Positions 56,832-64,000 of a stretch of 64,000 nt of DNA are shown piece after piece; within the stretch, counting starts at the first letter, position 1, and every line of letters begins with the position of its first letter. The translations under genes and the position numbers were made by a program. The DNA comes from Amoebophrya sp. A120 (Eukaryota; Sar; Dinophyceae; Syndiniales; Amoebophryaceae), in the NCBI GenBank assembly GCA_905178155.1, contig CAJINV010000012.1, forward strand, positions 2,333,407 to 2,397,406. The letters run 5' to 3'. Under the pieces are notes generated by a model that ran no database searches, was not told the DNA's origin, and saw nothing but the letters and a program-made list of their open reading frames with translations.

Positions 56832-59800
56832 TCAGGACAGCGCAAAGTCAAGGTCCTCCTCACTCATGATGCCGCCCGGCCCTCCGCTCAATCCCGACAG
56901 TGGCGCGGCGGTTGAATTAGAATTATGCAGCTGTATCCTATTTAAAAACGTCCCCACCCCATAGCTGTAATGCAACTCTGCATGCTGAAAATGTGTCTCA
57001 TGCGGAGCCCCATGAGAAGCATTTTCTAGTTGTGCTTGGCAATTTGTCATGCTCCAATCAGCATGGTGTGCTATATCTGTGATGCTGCTGAGCTAGCTTA
57101 AACCGCACTACAATACGAATCCAAATTTGTCATGCAAAACAGCCAAAACTTGTGGATTTGTCTAGCCGATTCCCCATCTTGAGTATGGTGTGGGGACGTT
57201 TTTACTCAGGATAAGCTGCGCACCATCGTTCCCAGAAGTGGTCCGTGCCATCATCGCGGAAAAGTGAAAGCTCTTCGGGGCTTCCACCGCAGATTGGGTT
57301 TGCTGATAGGCCGTCATCTTGTGCTGGTATGAAGATTTCTGACGTCGTGTATTTTTACCGCGAGGACCAGGACCACCACCTCCTCCGCCCTTATTTTTGT
57401 ATCCGTACTTCTTCGCACGCGCACCATAATCCTCCTCCCCTGTGAAATCAGAAATCCGTATCTGATTTTTGTTCCTCATCAAAGACGTTCTTGGAGGTGC
57501 AGCTTGTGGAGAAGAATAAAGAACTCCGCCGCCTGCAGCTCCATCCATCGCCGTAGCCCGGAGTCGGTCGTCCGTGGTCATTCTCTGAAGAAACTCCTCG
57601 CCTTTATTCTTGTCCCTTTTGTTTAGCATCATCCCTGGCTTGCCTTGATGTTTTTGTTGGGGTGTAGTCAACGTCTGTCGTCCCGTGAAAGTAGTTTTTT
57701 GCTCTTCTTGCTGATCTGTCGCTGTCTCCTCTGCTGGGTGCTCAAGATCTCGTTCTTTTGCCTCTTTCTCGCGCTTTCGTATCAAATGCAAAAATGTCTG
57801 GGTCTGGAAGAGCGCAGCTTTGTCATGCACATTTTCCATGATCCATGATGTCTGTGATGTATGCCATAGCATCACAGATGTTTTGAGCGCTTATCTATGC
57901 GCATTCCGCACGACAAATGCCCTCTCCGCGTAGCCAAATTTGAATCCTCTTGGTGGTCATGCAATACAGGTTTTTTTAGCATCCAAATGCAGCATCACAA
58001 GTTTGGCTCTTCCAGACCCAGACACTTTTACATTTGATATTTCGTCTCCCCTCCACTTCCGGACTGTTTTTGATCATCTGTCCCCGCAAATAGGCAGGTC
58101 CGCCCTTCTATGCATTGCAAAAGCGTCTGGGTCTGGAAAAATACAACTTGTGATGCTACTTTTGGAATCTACATAAAATCTGTATTGCATGAACAGCAAA
58201 AGAGGTGTAATCTGTGCTGCGCGGTGATGGCGTTTCTCATGCGGTATGAGCATCAGAAAGCCCTCGCAAAATCTCTGATGTTAGGGCATGCATCACAGAC
58301 CTCATGGGTCATGCAAAATCTGCATGACAAACTCCTGCATTCTTCCAGACCCAGACATTTTTACATTTGATACTTTCCGGGGCTCATCTACATATTGATC
58401 CGCAAAAAGACCGGCAGCCAAGTTCTGATTGTTGTTGATATGGATGTGTCAGGATCGAAATCGTCAAAGTTGAAAAAATAGTTTGTCATGCATAAAACCG
58501 ACACCAGTCGGATGCCCACTTATCAAGCGGCGCATGACAAATTTGCGCAGCACCGGAATCCAGTTTGTCATGCTGTTTGGACCCAGAAGACTGCTTTTGT
58601 CATGCAGCTTTAGCAGGTCTATTTGAAACCCTAAACAGGCTCACAATCGGCCTCGCTTGCCATCCTGGCAAGAGAGGCACTTCATGCCTTGCATTTGATG
58701 CATGGCAAATCATTTCAACTCTGTCGATTTCAAACCTGGCGCTTCCATAGTTGATCTGTGCGTAGTACTCTTCTTTTTCTAACTGTTTCAGCTGTCTCCT
58801 GTCAAATGTAAAAATGTCTGGGTCTGGAAACTTGTAATGCTGCGTTGGGAGTAGTGAATGCTCTGCAATGCACAGCCAAGCATGAGAGATATCTGCGCTT
58901 CTTTGTGTTGCGTTTTTCGCATGACAGACTGCGTTTTTGCAACACAGGCAAGAGGGTCTCTTCTTGGACACGCATCAGAAGCTTTTTAGTCATGCCAGAC
59001 AAGCATGACAAGTCTCGCAACCTTCCAGACCCAGACATTTTTGCATTTGATATCTCCCCAGTTCGAGCAGATTTTTTTCCGGCGGCGTCTGCCCAGGCCG
59101 TTCGTCCCGAATCTCCTTGTAGCGATCTACAACTTCCTATCAAATGTAAAAATGTCTGGGTCTGGAAACTTGTGATGCTGTGTGGCATATCATGAGGAGG
59201 CGACAATTGCTGGCTCAGCATGACAAGTTTCTGAGCTTCTAGGTGTTGCCTATTCTGCATGACAAACTACGTTTCTGCATGACAGAAAAGTGGGGCTCTT
59301 TGGTAATGTGAATAACAGATTTAAGAGTCATTCCAGACAAGCATGACAAACTTGCAGTCTCTCTTCCAGACCCAGACATTTTTACATTTGATACTTCCTC
59401 CTCAAAAACGAGGTGGCCTTCCGTTTCGTGGTCGCATTCGAGAGGCAGGACGCGAAGGATTTTGACCATCCATTTCATTATCTCCTGGCTCGTCGGCTTA
59501 CGGTGGATAATTTCCGGGTTGTAGGCCTGATATTGTTTATTTCTTTTATTTTTTCCGACTTAGAAATATTTTTACTTACTTCGAGGGCCCGCTCTACTAG
59601 AAGTTCCTTTCTCTGTAGTGAATGAACTGCATCTTGAATTTCACCTTGAAGAACTGCAAATGTTTGAAAAGCAAAACGGCAAAAACAGATACGACGTATC
59701 GAATGAACCACGATTCAGTTCTTGATGTAGTACTCGGGTATAGAAGTACAAATCAGTTTGATCATTCACATTCTGATTCATCAGTATAAAATAGAACGAA

Positions 59801-62439
59801 GCTGCTCTTGTTGTTTTACTAAAAGCACTAGTGCGTACCTCTTCCACCAGGAAGGCAAACACCCTCCGGATGGTATGCAGGTCCCACCCTGTTTTCAGCA
59901 AGTCGTAACACCGCTCCGCCATGAAGCCCGTGCTTTTCTCATATCCTGTGCAAAAGTATCGCACTCGTATTGTAATCATGCATTACAAATCCTGTTCTTA
60001 AGGCAAAATAGCACTACAAATTATATTTCTCATGCTGAGGAAATTTGTATATGCATTTATACGAATACGATACTTTTGCAATTCATATCTCACTTCGATG
60101 ATAGATTCGTTGAATCACGTCGATGAAAAGCACCCGCAGTTCCGTAATCCGGTTCTCGCTGTTCCGAAAATTGGCACTCACGTCGACCTATCCACTTCAA
60201 ATATGTCTGGGGCTGGAAGCTTGTGATGCTAAAATGTGCATGATGAAAACACTTCGTTATGCAGGAATACATGACAAGTTTTCTGCAGAGCGCTTCCTCA
60301 TACGAACCCCGCATGAAGAAAAACTGCGTTTTTGTATGACGTCAGAGGCTGCAGCCACTTTTGTTGGATCTTATGCAATACAGATTTGTTCGCAGGAATG
60401 GAAGACCAGAATTACAAGTTCCAGCTTGAGCTTTCCAGAGCCAAACATATTTGCATTTCATACGACCCACTTGATCAGGTCGGCCACAATGGTCAGGAAC
60501 GGTCGGGAACCGTCCTTGTAGACCAGGGGGTTCAGAAAATTCAGCTGCAGGTCGACACACTCGTCGATGCTTCTCGTCTGCAAGTTCATGAGGTCGATAA
60601 TGGCTTGCAACTTGTCATCAACCGACGAGGCCAGGGAGTACCTGCAGATGTGATTCAACACCAGCTGTATCCAGTGCAAAAATGTCTGGGTCTGGAAGCG
60701 CGGAACTTTGTCATGCTCGGCTTGCATGAATCTCAAGTCTGTCATGCACGTTACCCAAAAGCTCCAATTTTCTGTCATGCAAAAACGCAGTTTGTGATGC
60801 TGAATAGACAACACGTAGCAAGTCAGAAACTTGTCATGCTGAGCCGTCACTTGTGGCATCCTTATGATTCGCAACGCAGCATAACAAGTTTCCAGACCCA
60901 GACATTTTTGCAATCCATAAGCTGGCTGCACTTGGTCAGATCCTCGTCCGTGCGCTGTGGATTCACGATTCGCTATCCTGATTAAAAACGTCCCCACACG
61001 ACCAGAGTAAACAAGATCGGAAGTCTGCTAGACAAATGCAAATCAACCGGGTATGGTTGCTTGGCATGACAAGTTCTGTGTCCTCGCAGTGTGATCCCGT
61101 TTAGCTAGTTCAGAAGCATCACAGATCTAGCATAGCATGCCGATTCTAGCATCACAAATTCCAAAACACGAATGCAAAATGAGCTCCGCATGAGGAACTT
61201 TTTTGGCATGCAGAATTGCATCACAACTATGGGGTGGGGACGTTTTTACTCAGGATATCCGCTTTCGGAAATTGGTGGCCTCCTTCTGCGTATCAAAACC
61301 GTAGACCATCTGTTCTTGCGTCCTCATCCTTGTAGAAGAAAAAGCCGCATCAACCGCGTGGACCGCTGCTTGATTGGAAATGCGGTTATTCATCATGTGG
61401 TGCTGCCTAGAAGTAATATCGTTGTGCTGCAAATAAAATTCCTGGCCCGCAAAGCCACCCGACATGCGCTCGTGTGGTAGTTTGTGGTCTTTGTTCGTCC
61501 GTTTATTCAATCTCGTGGCAGCGGCGGCGGGTGGTTTGTTTCTTTCCCGTGCTTCGTATGCGTTATCGATTGGGGGGGAGAAAAAAGCAAACTCCGCTGC
61601 AGATTCCCGAATTGCGTAGTTCTTTGCCGGGTCTTCATGGAGGTCGTGATCACCCTCAACTCCGGGGATCTGCTCTGCTGCGGAGTCGCGAGGACCTTGC
61701 TTTCCGACAGTGCCAGTTTGACTCGTCGGGAAGGCAGACGTATGGCGTTCTCAAACTTTACACTCTCAGCTGTTACATGATTTGTCATGCAAAAACACTA
61801 TGACTCTCCACACGATCAAGCCTTCTTCGCATGACAACTTCTCGACGCGCTAAATAGCACTATAATCCGTCCCAAATCCGTAATGCAAAAGGCGCAATCT
61901 TCCTCCTTTCACTTTTTCCCTTCTTGCATTGCAAATTCGTGTAACAGTTGAGAATGTAACGTTTGAGAACGCCATAAGACGAAGCCGGCTCGTCGAACTT
62001 CTGCCGGGGCTTGAACCGAAACACGGGCGCCCCCCCGGCGCCTGGGGTAGTGTATGAAAGCCTCAGAATGGAAATCCTCAAAATGGAAATAATTTGTGAT
62101 GCATGAAATGCAAGGCAAAAAAGACTGTATTGTAGAGGACACAATGGAGGCCGACTATTGTCCTGCTAGGTGTCGTGCAGAATAGGGCTGCTGATTAGCA
62201 CGACAGAAGGGCTGCACCCCTTTGCCTAACTAGCACGACAGACACGTTTTGAGTGCCGGGGAAATTTGTCATGCGCCGACTACAAATGGCGCTTCAACTG
62301 GAGTCGTTTTTTTGCATTACAAATTACTATTTCCACTTTGAGGATTTACAACCTGAGGTTGTCATATAGTGGAAGCTTGGTCCACCTTCTTCCTGCCGCT
62401 CAAACAGGGGGAAGCCTTGCAAGATTCGCAGTTGCCCAT
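56832..62439 (-). CDS. Predicted N-myristoylated helical protein, unknown function
   Basis: About 700 codons in 14 exons; ATG at 62439, TGA at 56832. The N-terminus MGNCESCKASPCLSGRKK has Gly2 and Ser6 as in N-myristoyltransferase substrates, plus Cys4 and Cys7 that could be palmitoylated, so membrane attachment is likely. A disordered region follows. Then comes an alpha-helical domain of about 200 residues: LVLNHICRYSLASSVDDKLQ, LQLNFLNPLVYKDGSRPFLT, IVADLIKWV|DVSANFRN, ITELRVLFIDVIQRIYHRS, AERCYDLLKTGWDLHTIRRV and EIMKWMVKILRVLPLECDH. A charged Lys/Glu-rich stretch and a Gly-rich tail ending GGIMSEEDLDFALS complete it. The helical part looks HEAT- or MIF4G-like in character only; I do not recognise a family. 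Confidence 0.75.
56934..57213. mobile_element. Introner, family B
   Basis: 280 bp, direct repeat AGCTG. Last intron of the myristoylated-protein gene; joins DGAQL|HNSN. Confidence 0.92.
57780..58039. mobile_element. Introner, family G
   Basis: 260 bp, direct repeat TTTCG. Joins VEGRR|KREK. Confidence 0.92.
58108..58372. mobile_element. Introner, family G, apparently spliced GT-AG
   Basis: 265 bp with a worn direct repeat. Excision by the repeat shifts the frame and meets a stop in the next exon. Excision as AAA|GTATCAA...ATAGAAG|GGC (58105-58373) keeps frame, DEPRK|GGPA. Confidence 0.85.
58439..58749. mobile_element. Introner, family D
   Basis: 311 bp, direct repeat GTTGA. Joins YAQIN|NNQN. 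Confidence 0.92.
58800..59052. mobile_element. Introner, family G
   Basis: 253 bp, direct repeat TCTCC. Joins LELG|RQLK. Confidence 0.9.
59138..59393. mobile_element. Introner, family G
   Basis: 256 bp, direct repeat CTTCC. Joins FEEE|VVDR; the GT-AG alternative here would hit a stop at once. Confidence 0.92.
59527..59838 (-). other. Canonical GT-AG intron
   Basis: GAA GAG|GTACGC...ATATCAG|GCC; joins FLVEE|AYNP. Confidence 0.88.
59942..60088. mobile_element. Introner, family A (orientation 2)
   Basis: 147 bp, direct repeat CTCA. Joins YHRSE|KSTG. Confidence 0.92.
60189..60462. mobile_element. Introner, family G
   Basis: 274 bp, direct repeat CGACC. Joins LIKWV|DVSA. Confidence 0.9.
60668..60919. 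mobile_element. Introner, family G
   Basis: 252 bp, direct repeat AGCTG. Joins KCSQL|VLNH. Confidence 0.92.
60974..61257. mobile_element. Introner, family B
   Basis: 284 bp; flanks TCGC and TCCGC form an imperfect direct repeat. Joins NFRKR|IVNP. Confidence 0.85.
61741..61976. mobile_element. Introner, family N
   Basis: 236 bp, single member. Ends TATGGCGTTCTCAAACTTTA and AACGTTTGAGAACGCCATA, direct repeat AGACG. Joins EPASS|AFPT. Confidence 0.9.
62052..62366. mobile_element. Introner, family D, divergent
   Basis: 315 bp, ends TATGAAAGCCTCAGAATGGA and GATTTACAACCTGAGGTTGT, direct repeat TAGT. First intron of the myristoylated-protein gene; joins QAST|TPGA. Confidence 0.85.
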
Positions 62440-62692
62440 CTTCGATTTTTCACACGATATTGTGCTAGACTAACAGGATGTTTCTTTTCTGCAGCAGCTG
62501 ATCTTCATCTTCGATGGCAAATAAGTAAATTATTCTATCAATGATCAACATTATTTTCTTCATTCTCTACATCAACTACTAGCATCACACATTAAAAACC
62601 AGACAACCGAAAAAGATGATGTGAACTGCAGTGAGCAGACCACGCCCACCACCGGGTACGTACAGAGGGTGATTCTTTAGAATGTGTAAGTA

Positions 62693-62731
62693 TATGAAGA
62701 CGCGTCGTGGTCCACAGGAGGCCTTCCGATT
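62693..62731. repeat. 39-bp direct repeat, copy 1
   Basis: Identical to 63860-63898. It begins TATGAAGACGCGTCGTGG and ends GCCTTCCGATT. The copies flank the CTTCWGAAG cluster. Confidence 0.95.
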
Positions 62732-63314
62732 TGGAATTATTGCGCGCATCGCAAGCGCTTCCTGCTTGGTTAGTGAAAACAGGCAACAGGTAGGCATAGG
62801 CGACGCCGTCCGCGCCGGCCGGGCTCACTGACCAAGCTCCAGGTAGTACTCAAATGCCAAGAAGAACCAAAAAAGATAAAAAAAAGCTGACGGCTCCGGG
62901 GCAGGGCATTCACCGCGGCCGAAGAAACTGCTTTTCAGAGGCAAAAAGCAGCACAGGCCTCGACACAGAATGGAACCGCAGGCGCCGTCGGCTTTTTTTT
63001 GATGCAAAAATAAAATCCCACAGGGGAGTTTGAGAAAAAGCACAATAGCAGAGCGAGCAGGTGAACAATAACTCCAAAACGCGTCCTGTGAAAATATATA
63101 CTTCTAGCACAAGCAGGCAGCGCTCTTTCATCGCGCAAGAAAGTAAGGCGCGTGCTAAGTCGTGCCTGTGGGCACTTTCGAAATGCGTGCGCGCGCCGGT
63201 GGCACTTTCGAAATAGGCGGCGCGAGCAATGCTTTGTTTTAAAACGCCCAACAAAGCAACGCGCATCAGAAAAGCTTTTGAGCATTTTCGTGCATCTTCA
63301 TCTTGCGTATTTTC

Positions 63315-63835
63315 TGCAAAGTCTTCAGAAGCTTTTCAGTCTTCAGAAGATTCTACAGAAGATGACCTTCAGAAGGTCAAAGCTTCTGAAGAATGCGGAA
63401 AAAAGGACGCAAAAAGTTGTCGCTTTGGAGACGCAATTCAAAAACCTTCTGAAGGTTTTCAACCTTCAGAAGGTTGGCCAAAATTGCGACACTTCACTGC
63501 CTTTTTTTGTCTAAAAAGTCGGAAAGCCTTCTGAAGGTCAAAAAAGTGCCACCTTCTGAAAGTTTTCAACCTTCAGAAGATTTCAAAACGGTCACTTTTC
63601 ACCTTCTGAAGGTTTTTTTGCTCATTTTCTATTTTTTTCTTCTGAAGGTCAAAAAAAACCTTCTGAAGGCGTGACCTTCAGAAGAAAAAAATGCTCATGG
63701 TTAAACCGATGGCATGCTCGCTCAAAAAAAAGAGGCTTTTTTCCGTTTCTTCTGAAGGTTCCAGTGATGATTTTGGACCTTCAGAAGACCTTCAGAAGAA
63801 AAGGCTTCTGAAGGTTCAGCAGCACTTTTGACAAG
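63315..63835. repeat. Cluster of short inverted repeats (CCTTCWGAAGG)
   Basis: About twenty copies of CTTCTGAAG or CTTCAGAAG in near-random spacing over 520 bp, many extended to ACCTTCTGAAGGT. Adjacent copies can pair into many small hairpins. Confidence 0.92.
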
Positions 63836-63859
63836 CCTTCTCCTTATAGTTATTAGATT

Positions 63860-63898
63860 TATGAAGACGCGTCGTGGTCCACAGGAGGCCTTCCGATT
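63860..63898. repeat. 39-bp direct repeat, copy 2
   Basis: Exact match to 62693-62731, at the far side of the CTTCWGAAG cluster; sequence outside the 39 bp differs at both ends. Confidence 0.95.
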
Positions 63899-64000
63899 AG
63901 TCTACTGTTGTTTTATCTTGACAATATTAAACACCTACTTAGTGGCGCTGCAGTACTTTTTAGCTTTACTACACTGAACTATTATATTGCATTTTTGGTT

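Larger units (their letters stand above)
62440..64000. other. Repeat-rich region, no gene seen
   Basis: Contains two exact copies of a 39-bp sequence, a cluster of CTTCWGAAG repeats, and two copies of GGCACTTTCGAAAT near 63170-63215. Minus-strand ORFs at 62585-62828 overlap each other in different frames and lack conserved features. Confidence 0.5.

Noticed and set aside
14552-62366. The dispersed repeats as a CRISPR array
   Set aside because: Repeats are 110-330 bp, irregularly spaced, in both orientations, and interrupt protein-coding frames; no array geometry.

Overview
This window is eukaryotic nuclear DNA. Every gene I can support lies on the minus strand, in one head-to-tail block. The coding sequence is crowded with roughly 69 short inserted elements that behave as introns. 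They lack GT-AG ends. Each is bounded by TAT...ATA termini that form inverted repeats and by a 2-7 bp direct repeat of exon sequence. Removing the element plus one repeat copy restores the reading frame; I checked this by hand at essentially every junction. One-directional gene order, 'introners' with terminal inverted repeats and direct repeats, and few ordinary GT-AG introns best fit a syndinean dinoflagellate such as Amoebophrya. That assignment is inference.

Layout, left to right, all genes minus strand. 319-4284: intron-less membrane-anchored GT32-type glycosyltransferase. 6746-7723: charged coiled-coil protein. 8093-12519: large low-complexity protein with a signal anchor, one introner and a 45-bp triplicate. 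14480-29157: MATCAP/KIAA0895-family (DUF1704) tubulin tyrosine carboxypeptidase with 25 introners and one GT-AG intron that splits the HEIGTH zinc motif. 30418-33607: CDC123/D123 family eIF2-assembly factor with one introner. 34374-36779: coiled-coil protein. 38545-39788: 3' part of an unrecognised gene. 40709-50607: leucine-rich-repeat protein with about 23 introners and several GT-AG introns. 52650-55435: coiled-coil protein. 56832-62439: predicted N-myristoylated helical protein with 12 introners. 62440-64000: repeat-rich, no gene seen.

Introners were sorted by their ends into 14 families, A to N, named here for this window only. Copy numbers: A 22, B 4, C 6, D 5, E 7, F 2, G 11, H 2, I 4, J 1, K 1, L 2, M 1, N 1. 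All families seen in detail carry the internal motif GCATNACAAAT or its complement. Family A occurs in both orientations in about equal numbers (10 versus 11) within minus-strand genes, so excision cannot depend on an asymmetric 5'/3' splice-site pair. One family I introner hosts a second, unrelated 1.6-kb inverted-repeat element.

Functionally, the tyrosine carboxypeptidase (microtubules), CDC123 (translation initiation) and GT32 (Golgi) are housekeeping-type genes with no evident shared pathway. What unites the window is the intron system. Coordinates of elements are given between the two direct-repeat copies; the true splice point may slide by the repeat length.
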